Of a DNA stretch of 64,000 nt, positions 41,339 through 50,781 are shown one piece after another; position 1 is the first letter of the stretch, and each line of letters begins with the position of its first letter. The notes beneath the pieces were generated by a model. The model saw only the letters and a list, made by a program, of their open reading frames with translations. It ran no database searches and was not told the DNA's origin. Made by a program: the position numbers and the translations under genes. Source of the stretch: Ewingella sp963519305. GTDB lineage: Bacteria > Pseudomonadota > Gammaproteobacteria > Enterobacterales > Enterobacteriaceae. The DNA lies in NCBI GenBank assembly GCA_963519305.1, contig CAUQMS010000013.1:72906-136905 (forward strand), in the 5' to 3' direction.

Positions 41339-42784
41339 TCAGGCGCTGCCACCCACGGTGATATTGTCGAGTTTCAGCGTCGGCTGGCCGACACCGACCG
41401 GCAGGCTCTGACCTTCTTTACCGCAGACGCCAACGCCTTTATCCAGCGCGAGGTCGTTACCGACCATAGAGATCTGCTGCATGGCTTCAATACCTGAACC
41501 AATCAGCGTCGCGCCTTTCACCGGTTTGGTGATACGGCCTTTTTCGATCAGATAGGCTTCCGTCGTCGAGAAGACGAATTTGCCGGAGGTGATGTCCACC
41601 TGACCGCCGCCAAAGTTCGGCGCATACAGACCGTATTCCACGCTGCTGATGATCTCTTCCGGCGTGGATTTACCCGCCAGCATATAGGTGTTGGTCATAC
41701 GCGGCATCGGCAGATGCGCGTATGACTCACGGCGGCCATTGCCGGTTGGCGGCACACCCATCAGACGCGCGTTCAGTTTGTCCTGCATATAACCTTTCAG
41801 AACACCGTTTTCGATCAGCACATTGTACTGGCCGGGTACGCCTTCGTCGTCAATAGCCAGCGATCCGCGACGTCCGGGCATGGTTCCGTCATCGACCACG
41901 GTACAGAGTTCGGAGGCCACTAACTGCCCCATCTGACCGCTGAACATTGAGGTGCCACGGCGGTTAAAATCACCTTCCAAACCGTGACCTACAGCTTCAT
42001 GCAGCAGAACACCTGGCCAGCCCGCGCCCAGCACCACTGGCATCCCGCCTGCAGGAGCCGCCACGGCATTCAGATTAAGCAGCGCCATGCGAACAGCGTC
42101 ACGCGCGTAAGCTTCGGCACGCACTTCTCCGTCAACGCTTTCGAGAAAGTAGTCGTAACCAAAACGACCGCCGCCGCCGCTGGAGCCACGCTCACGGCGG
42201 CCATCATCTTCGACCAGCACACTCACCGACAACCGCACCAGCGGGCGAATATCCGCCGCCAGCGTGCCGTCAGTGGCTGCTACCAGCACGCTTTCATACA
42301 CGCCGGTGATGCTGGCGCTGACTTCCTGCACGCGCTTGTCTGCAGCGCGCGCCACGCGGTCAACGCGGTGCAGCAGGTCAATTTTGGCTTCGCGCGACAG
42401 GCTTTGCAGCGGATCGAGGATCGGATAGAGAGACTGATAAGCAATTTCGCCGAGGGTGTGGACTTTGCCGTTACCCTGCTCACGCACGATGCTGCGCGCG
42501 GCGGCAGCGCTTTGATTCAGGGCATTGAGGGTGATTTGATCGGCATAGGCGAAACCGGTTTTCTCCCCGCTGACCGCACGCACGCCCACGCCCTGATCGA
42601 TATTGTAAGAGCCATCTTTGATGATGCTGTCTTCAATCACCCAGGCTTCATGGAAACTGGATTGAAAAAAGAGATCGGCATAGTCGAGACGGCGTTCGGC
42701 CAGTTGACCTAACACTGCGAACAGGTCTTGATGACTCAGATTATTGGCGGTTAGTAACCGCTCACTGACTAAGGCCAGACTCAT
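41339..42784 (-). CDS. tldD: Metalloprotease subunit TldD
   Basis: TldD is the catalytic subunit of the TldD/TldE zinc protease. The metal-binding motif HEAVGHGLEGD (His, Glu, His) is present near residue 265, and the third ligand is expected in the C-terminal half (VCGKEGQSLPVG region). 481 residues as in E. coli. It lies between yhdP and aaeR in the standard order. Confidence 0.96.
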   Translation of the reverse strand: MSLALVSERLLTANNLSHQDLFAVLGQLAERRLDYADLFFQSSFHEAWVIEDSIIKDGSYNIDQGVGVRAVSGEKTGFAYADQITLNALNQSAAAARSIVREQGNGKVHTLGEIAYQSLYPILDPLQSLSREAKIDLLHRVDRVARAADKRVQEVSASITGVYESVLVAATDGTLAADIRPLVRLSVSVLVEDDGRRERGSSGGGGRFGYDYFLESVDGEVRAEAYARDAVRMALLNLNAVAAPAGGMPVVLGAGWPGVLLHEAVGHGLEGDFNRRGTSMFSGQMGQLVASELCTVVDDGTMPGRRGSLAIDDEGVPGQYNVLIENGVLKGYMQDKLNARLMGVPPTGNGRRESYAHLPMPRMTNTYMLAGKSTPEEIISSVEYGLYAPNFGGGQVDITSGKFVFSTTEAYLIEKGRITKPVKGATLIGSGIEAMQQISMVGNDLALDKGVGVCGKEGQSLPVGVGQPTLKLDNITVGGSA

Positions 42785-42895
42785 AGATTTTTCACTCTCT
42801 TTGGGGATGAATTAACCCGGCCGGAAGATGACTCATTCACAGCCAGACCTTTTCATCGTAACACGGGTTATAGGTAGCCTAACACAGCGACGCAG

Positions 42896-45800
42896 TTAAG
42901 GAGCTGCGGCCGCAGCAGGCTCCTTCGCAGGTCTTGGCTGGCGCAGAACCTCATTAATTCTTGGTTCGGCGATGGTACCGTCGATGTGATAGCGGATCAG
43001 CGAAATTTTATTCCATAACGGAGCCAGTACTTTACTGGCCGCAAAGACCGCTGCTCCGACAATCGGGTTGATGACGAACGCTGTCGCGACGCCCACAGTG
43101 GCAGAGATTTCAGGCGCGATCACCGCTTCCATATTAAGACGCTGGTTGACCAGATCAACACTCCCCGACATAGCAATATCCGCCGCCAGCCCGTCAACCA
43201 GCAGATCATCGGTATGAACGACGCCGTCTTTAATCCACGCCGTGGATTTGATTGAGTCAAAATAGAAGCCTTTGCCGAAGGTATCGCTGAAGTCCAGTTG
43301 CAGTTTACGCATCAGGGCGTCGAAGCTCACCAGACGCAGCAGTTGCCCGGCACGCCCCCCGCCGAGGTTAACAATTTCACCTTTGCCGAGATCAGTTTTC
43401 ATCGTGCCGTTAAGCGTTTTGAGGTCAGGCTTCCACGGCACGGATTTCCAGTGCAGGTCAAAATCGAGGTTAAATGGCGCACCGCGCAGCGGCGTGGTCA
43501 CGCCGAAGAACGACGTGGCCGCTTCTATATCCTTGCCAGAGAGTTTTCCTTTCAGGCCGGTGTTTTCACCAGCGCCATTCTGCTTCCAGTCGCCCTGCAC
43601 ATCCAGGCGCACGACGCCGGTGTCGATAAGGCCATTGCGCAGCGACAGCTGATCGCCGTCTGGCGTGAGGTCCGCATTGACGCGGCGGAAGCTCTGCCCC
43701 AGGAACCAACAGGCCTCACAACGCAGCTGCAACGCAGGCCAGCCGGAGAAGGAAATCTTGTCTTCAGAGAAAGGATTCTGCGTCGATTTACCGCCGCTTG
43801 CGGCGTCTGCGGCACTCAACTGCGGGTTAAAATAGAGATAGCGGATATCGGCTTTCCACGGGCCTCGGTCATTCATCATGAGCGTACCGTCGATCTCTTT
43901 ACCCTTCGCCATCACACTCATGCCGCGGTCGGTCTGGGTTGAGCGGATCAGGAGATCGCTCCATACCTGACCGCCCAACGTCAGTTGCGGCGTAGTCAGG
44001 GAGATCTCATGCGGGAAGCTGAACGCCGGTGCGCTCTCTTTTCCTGCCCCTTTGCTGCTGGCCTTGCCGCTGGTTGCGCCGTCGGGTGACATGAGGGCCA
44101 GCCAGCTTTCGCCATCGAGTGCAGGCAAATTCAGCGTCAGGCTGCTGGTCTGCGGCAGTGCCGGTGTCTTCGACGTATTCATCTGCCACGCAGCGCGATC
44201 GAGTTTCAGTTGCTTGCCCAGCAGCCAGCGGCTGTTAAAGCGGTCTTTCCCGTCCAGAACGCCGGTAAGATCGAAACTTTTCAGCCCCCCCTTCACGTTG
44301 ACATTCAGCGGCAAACTGCGGCCGGCCTTTTTATCCAGAGGGCTAGGTAAGTGACTGCTCACATTCTTTAGATCGGTACGGATGGCTACGCTGTAATTTG
44401 CCTCGCCCTTATGCGGCAGGGAGATATCTACCGTGCCTTTCCATGGCGCACTGCCGTTGATTTTGCTGGCGACGACGGCAGGCATACTGGTGATTTTGGC
44501 CAGTTGCCAGTCGCCCGCCAAACCTACGTTAATGGTGTAATCGTCAGCCAGTTCATGGGTGCTGAACTGCGTCGTCAGCGGCTGACCAAACCAGCTGCCA
44601 GTGAGCTGATTGCTTTGCAAATTCCCGTTGTCATAGCTGAACTGGCCGCTGAGGTGTTCGATAGTGCTGTTCAGTGGTTTGATAAACAGACTGTTATTGT
44701 TGAGACTGACGCCCCCGGTGGCACGTACCCTCTCACCGTCGAGAGGAATATCCAGATGTAAGCGACCACTCACATCGCCGCCAATCTTTAGCTCCTCTAA
44801 GGCCCCGCCCAGAGAGCCTTTTAGCGGAGTATCCATAAAGTAGGCGCCAATGTCTTTGCCCGCCCCTTTAATCTCCGAATCTATGAACAGTTTTTCTTTC
44901 AGGTAGTCAGGAATATTGGCGACGACGTTGTTGCCATCGACTTTACCCAGTTTGGTATGGGCCGCTTTCATAAACAGGCCGTCGTTGAGGAAGTCGAGGT
45001 CAATATCCAGATTGGTCAGCGCCGGCCACTCTGGCTCAAACTGGAATGTCGAATGACGCAACGGCACCCAGACCTGGAACTGTCCTTCGTTCTTTTTGAA
45101 CGGGAAATCGTGCGGATTGCCGTTAAACGTCAGCGTGGCGTTGTCCACCTGCCCGCCCTGAATCGCCCCGGTGAGGTAATCGACCAGATGTTTTCCCATC
45201 AGGGTTTCCGGGAAGTAGCGCCACGCCTGACCGGCGTCATACAGGCGGATACCCGTCAGGATGTTCAGCCATGGCTGACCGTTGGCAGGCTGGTCATAAT
45301 GGAAATCGCCGTGCGCCCACAGCGCGTTGGCTTTGACATCCACGTCTTTGGCCCAAAGTCCCCATCCGTCCTGATTGTAGCTCCAGTTGAATGTCCCCTG
45401 CGCAGAACTCACTTCAAGCGGCGCACGGAACATTTCACCGTATGGCAACTCACTGTCTTGCAAATTCACCGTCAGCTGCCCGCGCTGCACGCTGCCTTTT
45501 AATGCGCCGCTGAAATGGTTGATGCCTGGCAGCAATTTCCAGCGCTGCCAGGTGACATCGTGCCACGTGGCATCGAAACGGGTGTGATCGGGCTGTTTGA
45601 GCGGAATGTCGAGCGCCAGCGTATCAATCATGCCTTTCGGTTGCAGATCCTGCCAGCGTTCCAGCAGTTCCGGCGTCAGGAATGAGAAGGTCGGAATAAT
45701 CGGCCCGAGGCGTTCAAGCTGCAGTTGCGTACCGCGCAGGCGGAGTTCATCCCCCTGCGAAGCCCCGAGAAACCCGGTATTTTCAGGTAAGTAAAGCGCA

Positions 45801-46750
45801 CTCAGGGTGCCTTCAGGCCACGCCTGCCCATCCGTTTTCAGGTTGAGTTGTTGGGTGCTGACCTGCCAGCCATTGCCCTGACGGTTACCGTGCAGCGTCA
45901 TGTTATCAACATCCAGCCGGTGCTCCTGGCCTTCACTTCTCCACGTCGCCGCCCCTTTTTTCACCCAGGCATCACCGGCATAAATATCACCATCGCGTAC
46001 CGTCAGCCAGGCTGCCAGACTGAAGTCCGCACTTTCCAGACCGGTGTTGCTGCGTAACCAGCGGCTGAACCAGGGCTTCATGTCTATATCGTCGGCCTGC
46101 AGGTAAATTTTACCGTTATTGAGCAGGCCATTGTTGTCGTTAAGATCCATGCGCAACTGCACGACGCCGTGCTGACCGTTAAAACTCGACAGGCTTACAA
46201 GGCCCTCAGCGCGATGGCGGTTGTGAGTGTTCAGCCAGGTCAGTTGGGGAATAGAGATTTCGGCACGCGGGCCGGAAGGCGTCAGGAAAGAAATATGGCT
46301 GTCACGCAGATCGAAGTGGTCAACCTGCTTGAGGAAAATATCGCTGATGCGGTTGGCTTCAAAGCCTTTGCTGTCCTGGGAATTTCCGCCAAACGTAGCG
46401 TTGGTATCCAGATCAAGATTATAGAAGGTCAGGTCGCGGAACTGCCAGCGGAAATGCAGCAGGGATTGCCAGACATCAAGCGCCAACGTCACGCGTTCCA
46501 CTTTAACGGAGGAGTCAGGCAGGCTCACGCTGAGCTTTTTCAGCTCCAGCGTCGGCCCGAAGGTTTGCCAGCTGCCGCTGATTTGATCAAGGGTAATAGG
46601 CACGCCGGTAACTGACTGCACCTTATCAACCAACTGCTCCTGAAAGCGATGGAGTTGAGGTAAAGCCAGACGCAAACCACTGATCGCCAGCGCAACGATC
46701 ACGACAATCGTTGCGCATGTGGTTAACACTATTCCGGACAGTCGCCTCAC
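42896..46750 (-). CDS. yhdP: AsmA-like intermembrane phospholipid transporter YhdP
   Basis: YhdP is a very large AsmA-like bridge protein that, with TamB and YdbH, moves phospholipid to the outer membrane. One N-terminal membrane helix (GIVLTTCATIVVIVALAISG) is followed by a long beta-taco groove of repeated strands; the C-terminal DUF3971/AsmA region ends RINEVLRQPRPAKEPAAAAAP. I choose GTG at 46750 (1284 aa) because AAGGAGAGG lies 6 bp upstream and VRRLSGI aligns with the E. coli start; ATG at 46771 lacks a ribosome site. Confidence 0.93.
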   Translation of the reverse strand: MRRLSGIVLTTCATIVVIVALAISGLRLALPQLHRFQEQLVDKVQSVTGVPITLDQISGSWQTFGPTLELKKLSVSLPDSSVKVERVTLALDVWQSLLHFRWQFRDLTFYNLDLDTNATFGGNSQDSKGFEANRISDIFLKQVDHFDLRDSHISFLTPSGPRAEISIPQLTWLNTHNRHRAEGLVSLSSFNGQHGVVQLRMDLNDNNGLLNNGKIYLQADDIDMKPWFSRWLRSNTGLESADFSLAAWLTVRDGDIYAGDAWVKKGAATWRSEGQEHRLDVDNMTLHGNRQGNGWQVSTQQLNLKTDGQAWPEGTLSALYLPENTGFLGASQGDELRLRGTQLQLERLGPIIPTFSFLTPELLERWQDLQPKGMIDTLALDIPLKQPDHTRFDATWHDVTWQRWKLLPGINHFSGALKGSVQRGQLTVNLQDSELPYGEMFRAPLEVSSAQGTFNWSYNQDGWGLWAKDVDVKANALWAHGDFHYDQPANGQPWLNILTGIRLYDAGQAWRYFPETLMGKHLVDYLTGAIQGGQVDNATLTFNGNPHDFPFKKNEGQFQVWVPLRHSTFQFEPEWPALTNLDIDLDFLNDGLFMKAAHTKLGKVDGNNVVANIPDYLKEKLFIDSEIKGAGKDIGAYFMDTPLKGSLGGALEELKIGGDVSGRLHLDIPLDGERVRATGGVSLNNNSLFIKPLNSTIEHLSGQFSYDNGNLQSNQLTGSWFGQPLTTQFSTHELADDYTINVGLAGDWQLAKITSMPAVVASKINGSAPWKGTVDISLPHKGEANYSVAIRTDLKNVSSHLPSPLDKKAGRSLPLNVNVKGGLKSFDLTGVLDGKDRFNSRWLLGKQLKLDRAAWQMNTSKTPALPQTSSLTLNLPALDGESWLALMSPDGATSGKASSKGAGKESAPAFSFPHEISLTTPQLTLGGQVWSDLLIRSTQTDRGMSVMAKGKEIDGTLMMNDRGPWKADIRYLYFNPQLSAADAASGGKSTQNPFSEDKISFSGWPALQLRCEACWFLGQSFRRVNADLTPDGDQLSLRNGLIDTGVVRLDVQGDWKQNGAGENTGLKGKLSGKDIEAATSFFGVTTPLRGAPFNLDFDLHWKSVPWKPDLKTLNGTMKTDLGKGEIVNLGGGRAGQLLRLVSFDALMRKLQLDFSDTFGKGFYFDSIKSTAWIKDGVVHTDDLLVDGLAADIAMSGSVDLVNQRLNMEAVIAPEISATVGVATAFVINPIVGAAVFAASKVLAPLWNKISLIRYHIDGTIAEPRINEVLRQPRPAKEPAAAAAP

Positions 46751-46828
46751 ACACCTCTCCTTGTCTTCCATTCTGCGCGGTTTTTCACCTGTTCAGACTG
46801 CAATGGAAATCAAACATTGAAAACTTTA

Positions 46829-46952
46829 TACCCTAAATAATTCGAGTTGCAGGAAGGCGGCAAACGAAGGAATCCCCACGAGCATGGCCGGACCATGTGA
46901 CTGGGGTGACTGAGCGCAGCCAACGCATCTGCAATTTGAAGTATGACGGGTA
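46829..46952. repeat. ERIC element, copy 3
   Basis: A 124-bp ERIC element with the core GAATCCCCACGAGCATGGCC and CATGTGACTGGGGTGACTGA; the middle hairpin has changed by compensating substitutions. It lies between rng and yhdP, both on the minus strand, and ends 2 bp from the rng stop codon. It will be transcribed after rng. Confidence 0.92.
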
Positions 46953-46954
46953 CA

Positions 46955-48424
46955 TTACATCATCACTACGTCGAACTGTTCCTGGTTGTACAGCGGTTCA
47001 ACCTGAACTTTGACCTGTTTACCGACGAAGATTTCCACTTCGGCCAGCGCGTGTGACTCTTCACTTTTCAACGCTTCACCCACAGCGGCAGAGGCATAGA
47101 CCAGAAAACGGTCGGCGTCATAGGCGTGATGAACCCGCACGATTTCGCGCAGTATTTCGTAGCAGACGGTTTCGACCGTTTTCACCGTGCCACGACCGTG
47201 GCAGGTCGGGCAATCACTGCACAGCACATGCTCAACGCTTTCACGGGTGCGTTTACGCGTCATTTCCACCAGACCCAGCGCAGAGAAACCGTGAATACCG
47301 GTTTTCACGCGGTCTTTCGACAGCGCCTGTTCGAGCGAGTGCAGCACGCGGCGGCGGTGCTCTTCATTGGACATATCAATGAAGTCGATGATGATGATGC
47401 CGCCAAGGTTACGTAAACGCAGCTGGCGCGCAATGGCCTGAGTGGCTTCGGTATTGGTATTGAAGATGGTCTCTTCAAGATTACGATGACCGACAAACGC
47501 ACCGGTATTGATATCCACGGTGGTCATGGCTTCGGTCTGATCGATAATCAGATAACCGCCTGACTTGAGTTCGACTTTACGTTCCAGCGCACGCTGGATT
47601 TCATTCTCAACATCAAACAGGTCAAAAATGGGCTGCTTGCCGCTGTAGTGTTCAAGCTTGGCGGTCATTTCCGGAATGTATTCACTGGTGAACTCCACCA
47701 GCAATTCATAGGTCAGACGCGAGTCAACACGAATGCGGTCCAGCGCTTCGCCTGCAAAATCGCGCAGCACGCGGTGTGCCAGCGCCAGTTCGCCATACAG
47801 CTTGCACTTGGTTTTATTGCGGCGTTTGCGTTCCATAACTTTGGTCCACAAACGTTTGAGGAAGGCCGCGTCTTGTTTCAGCTCTTCTTCGCCAACGCCC
47901 TCAGCGGCGGTGCGAATAATGTAGCCGCCGTGCTCATCACAGTATTCCGAGACAACTTTTTTCAGGCGCTCGCGTTCCGCTTCGCTTTCGATACGCTGTG
48001 AAACCCCCACGTGCGATGCACCCGGCATAAAAACCAGATAACGCGAAGGCAGCGTAATGTCCGTGGTCAGGCGCGCGCCTTTGGTGCCGAGCGGATCTTT
48101 CACCACCTGCACCATCAGATCCTGGCCCTGATGCACCAGCTCGACGATGTCGCGCACGTTGAAGTTTTTCTGCTCATCACGGGCCACACATTCGGTGTGT
48201 GGCATGATGTCTGAGGCGTGTAAAAAGGCCGCTTTCTCTAAGCCAATATCTACAAAGGCCGCCTGCATACCGGGAAGTACCCGGCTAACGCGCCCTTTGT
48301 AAATATTGCCTGCAATACCGCGCTTGGCTTCACGCTCAATGTGGATCTCTTGCAAAATGCCACCGTCAATGTAAGCCACTCGGGTTTCCGACGGGGTGAC
48401 ATTGACCAGTAATTCAGCTGTCAT
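46955..48424 (-). CDS. rng: Ribonuclease G
   Basis: RNase G matures the 5' end of 16S rRNA and helps turn over mRNAs. The S1-like domain (GNIYKGRVSRVLPGMQAAFVDIG, about 39-120) is followed by the RNase H-like and DNase I-like domains. The latter has metal-binding Asp residues in TVDINTGAF and IIIDFIDM, and the zinc-link CPTCHGRG. 489 residues from ATG 48424, which has TAGGAG upstream; the extension to 48526 would overlap yhdE. Overlaps yhdE by 11 bp. Confidence 0.97.
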   Translation of the reverse strand: MTAELLVNVTPSETRVAYIDGGILQEIHIEREAKRGIAGNIYKGRVSRVLPGMQAAFVDIGLEKAAFLHASDIMPHTECVARDEQKNFNVRDIVELVHQGQDLMVQVVKDPLGTKGARLTTDITLPSRYLVFMPGASHVGVSQRIESEAERERLKKVVSEYCDEHGGYIIRTAAEGVGEEELKQDAAFLKRLWTKVMERKRRNKTKCKLYGELALAHRVLRDFAGEALDRIRVDSRLTYELLVEFTSEYIPEMTAKLEHYSGKQPIFDLFDVENEIQRALERKVELKSGGYLIIDQTEAMTTVDINTGAFVGHRNLEETIFNTNTEATQAIARQLRLRNLGGIIIIDFIDMSNEEHRRRVLHSLEQALSKDRVKTGIHGFSALGLVEMTRKRTRESVEHVLCSDCPTCHGRGTVKTVETVCYEILREIVRVHHAYDADRFLVYASAAVGEALKSEESHALAEVEIFVGKQVKVQVEPLYNQEQFDVVMM

Positions 48425-49007
48425 GCTTTCTCCTAAGCTCGCGTAATGCAACAAAGTCACCGTACAGCTCCTGAGTCTCCACCAGCGGAAGCCCCATGAC
48501 TGCGTAGTAACTGCCGCGAATTTCACGGACGAAACAACCGCCCTTTCCCTGAATTCCGTATGCGCCCGCTTTATCCATGGGCTCTCCGCTCAGAATATAG
48601 TGCTGAATATCCTCCGCGGATAGTGAGCGGAAGGTGACGTCAGTCACAACCAGCGTACTGCGATAAGTATTTCGGTCTGCCAGGGCTACGGCGGTCATCA
48701 CCTGATGCTGACGGCCGGAGAGCGAAGCAAGCATGCGAGCCGCTTCGGTTTCATCATGCGGCTTCTCAAGCACCTTGCCATCGAGGACCACAATGGTATC
48801 TGCGCCCAGCACCGGAAGATCCTGCGGTGCCACTTTCACACCAGCCTGCGCTTTATCACAGGCGAGCCGGACTACGTAGTCGGCCGGCGCTTCGCCTGGT
48901 TGCTGTTCTTCTGCAACATCCGTCACCAAACGCTCAAACGCATATTCAAGAACAGCCAATAACTCACGACGACGTGGAGAACCGGAAGCCAGATAAAGTG
49001 CGGTCAT
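48414..49007 (-). CDS. yhdE: Nucleoside triphosphate pyrophosphatase YhdE (Maf family)
   Basis: This Maf-family enzyme hydrolyses dTTP/UTP and modified pyrimidine nucleotides and prevents their incorporation. Motifs: LASGSPRRRELL (N-terminal), LGADTIVVLDG and DKAGAYGIQGKGG. Start at 49007 (197 aa) is preferred; GAGG has 5-bp spacing and the length equals E. coli. It overlaps mreD's reading frame only through the unused extension to 49028. Confidence 0.95.
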   Translation of the reverse strand: MTALYLASGSPRRRELLAVLEYAFERLVTDVAEEQQPGEAPADYVVRLACDKAQAGVKVAPQDLPVLGADTIVVLDGKVLEKPHDETEAARMLASLSGRQHQVMTAVALADRNTYRSTLVVTDVTFRSLSAEDIQHYILSGEPMDKAGAYGIQGKGGCFVREIRGSYYAVMGLPLVETQELYGDFVALRELRRKHDS

Positions 49008-49014
49008 CATTTCC

Positions 49015-49503
49015 TCATTGAACGGCAAACTGACGGCGTATTTTACGCATCAGCAGGAAAAGCCATGGCCACAGAATACCATCTACCACGCTGCTCCAGA
49101 AAACTTCAGGGCGAAACGAGACGTTAACTACCAAAAATTCGGCCCAGAAAACCATTACATCCACAGCAAGCGAGATCAGCATGACAATCAATGCCTGCTG
49201 CCAGAGCGCCATATTGCGGAAAAGTTGGAATTTAAACGCTACCAGATATGCGGTCATCGCCAGCGCCAACGCGCGTACACCCAGTGTAGAACCCAGGATG
49301 AGATCCATCACGAATCCAACGATAAAACCTGACCCCACGTTAACCCTGTGCGGCAGCGCCATCACCCAGTAAATCAGGATCAGCATCAACCACGAGGGAC
49401 GGAACATGTATATCTCTTTGGGCCATGGCATTACCTGCAATAACATGGCTATCAGAAAGGATAGCCAAATTATCCAGCGCCCGTGGCTCCGGTAGCGATT
49501 CAT
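49015..49503 (-). CDS. mreD: Rod-shape determining protein MreD
   Basis: MreD is an inner-membrane protein of the elongasome that works with MreB, MreC, RodA and PBP2. The 162-residue protein has about five membrane helices (from WIIWLSFLIAMLLQVMPWP to FVVDGILWPWLFLL-like end) and the conserved FRPSWLMLILIYW. Its start overlaps the mreC stop by 4 bp. Confidence 0.96.
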   Translation of the reverse strand: MNRYRSHGRWIIWLSFLIAMLLQVMPWPKEIYMFRPSWLMLILIYWVMALPHRVNVGSGFIVGFVMDLILGSTLGVRALALAMTAYLVAFKFQLFRNMALWQQALIVMLISLAVDVMVFWAEFLVVNVSFRPEVFWSSVVDGILWPWLFLLMRKIRRQFAVQ

Positions 49504-50507
49504 CGCGTGCCCCCGGCAGCAGGTCGTGGCGATAACGGCGTAGTCACGGTTCCCGTGGCAGGTTGCGGCACCGGCGCAGGTGGGCCCATGTCACCCGGAG
49601 GTGGCAGAACCTGAGGCATCATTTGCATCAGGCGTTCGTTGGCAACGCGATGAACTTCATCAGGTGGCAGCGGTTTATCCCCGTTGCGGTCAGAACCCCA
49701 CAGCAGCAGCAGATAACGTAAACGTTGCAGACCGGCTGTCGGACGCGCCTGAATCACAGTGTAGGCCCGCTGATTATCAACTTTCACCGAGGAAACTACC
49801 GCAACCGGATACCCCTCAGGGAAGCGCCCACCCAGACCGGAGGTGACAAGCACGTCGCCTACGCGAATATCGGTGTTGCTTGGCAAATGCTCTAGCTGGA
49901 GATCGTCAGTGCAACCGCTACCGGCGGCAATGACGCGGATATCGTTACGCAAGACCTGAATCGGCAAGGCATGTGAGGCATCGCAAATCAGCAAGACGCG
50001 GCTGGTGAGGGCACCCACGGCAACCACCTGACCTACAACGCCTTTATCACTGATCACCGGCTGGCCGACATAGACACCGTTCTGGCTGCCCTTGTCGATA
50101 ACCACCTGATCACTGTACGGGTCATTGCTGGTCGAGAGTACCTGCGCCACCATCTTGTGCTCATCCTGACGCAGCGGTGAACCGAGGAGTTCGCGTAAAC
50201 GGGCATTTTCCTGTTTGAATTGACCCAGCAGCATCAGATCGCTGTTTTTGAGCAGCAGTTCCTGACGCAGTGCGCGGTTTTCGAGTTCAAGAGACTGGCG
50301 GGTCGCAAACGTCGTGGATACCTGATCCAGGAATTCACGCGGAGCATTCGACAAAAAATAGAAAGGGCTGACGGCAGTGTCCATATAGGTACGGATCTTA
50401 ACAAACGCACCTATTTTACTGTCGGCAAAAATCAGGACGATGGCTGTGAGAATAGCCAAAAAAAGTCGCAGCTGCAGGGAAGGCCCCCTGCTAAAAATCG
50501 GCTTCAT
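49500..50507 (-). CDS. mreC: Rod-shape determining protein MreC
   Basis: MreC is a bitopic protein that links MreB in the cytoplasm to periplasmic PBP2. The membrane helix is near residues 10-30 (RLFLAILTAIVLIFADS), then a coiled coil (about 60-105, ELENRALRQELLLKN) and the beta-barrel domain (SDQVVIDKGSQNGVYVGQPV). The Pro/Ala-rich tail is shorter than in E. coli (335 vs 367 residues). Start at 50507 matches MKPIFSRGPSLQ; the upstream extension to 50603 has no match. Confidence 0.96.
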   Translation of the reverse strand: MKPIFSRGPSLQLRLFLAILTAIVLIFADSKIGAFVKIRTYMDTAVSPFYFLSNAPREFLDQVSTTFATRQSLELENRALRQELLLKNSDLMLLGQFKQENARLRELLGSPLRQDEHKMVAQVLSTSNDPYSDQVVIDKGSQNGVYVGQPVISDKGVVGQVVAVGALTSRVLLICDASHALPIQVLRNDIRVIAAGSGCTDDLQLEHLPSNTDIRVGDVLVTSGLGGRFPEGYPVAVVSSVKVDNQRAYTVIQARPTAGLQRLRYLLLLWGSDRNGDKPLPPDEVHRVANERLMQMMPQVLPPPGDMGPPAPVPQPATGTVTTPLSPRPAAGGTR

Positions 50508-50781
50508 AAAATATGCGAGTTCCTCGGCAACAAAAGGTATCAGCCAATCGAAGTGAAAGATAACCCTGACAGGAAAGCAGCAAGCGAATGAGGTCGTGCA
50601 CATTCCGCCTGAATAATCACTTATCCAGTCAGTTCAGTGCTCGACCCCAATTTGACACTGCATACTTTAACGCAGCAGGTTTCACCAGACTGACAGCTAC
50701 CTTTGCGGGCAAGACTAATCTTCGCTAAATAGAGTCTTTGCTATAACGAGCTTCGCTGAAACTCTAACGTTTTCGCTCAGA
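50508..50781 (-). other. mreB-mreC gap with degenerate TTCGCT repeats
   Basis: No gene is visible. The hexamer TTCGCT recurs at 50721, 50752, 50772 and 50788; the last copy is in the final codons of mreB. On the minus strand these read AGCGAA within a common pattern TTyAGCGAAGA-TAG, like repeated copies of the mreB stop region. No clear terminator separates mreB from mreC, so read-through is likely. Confidence 0.5.
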
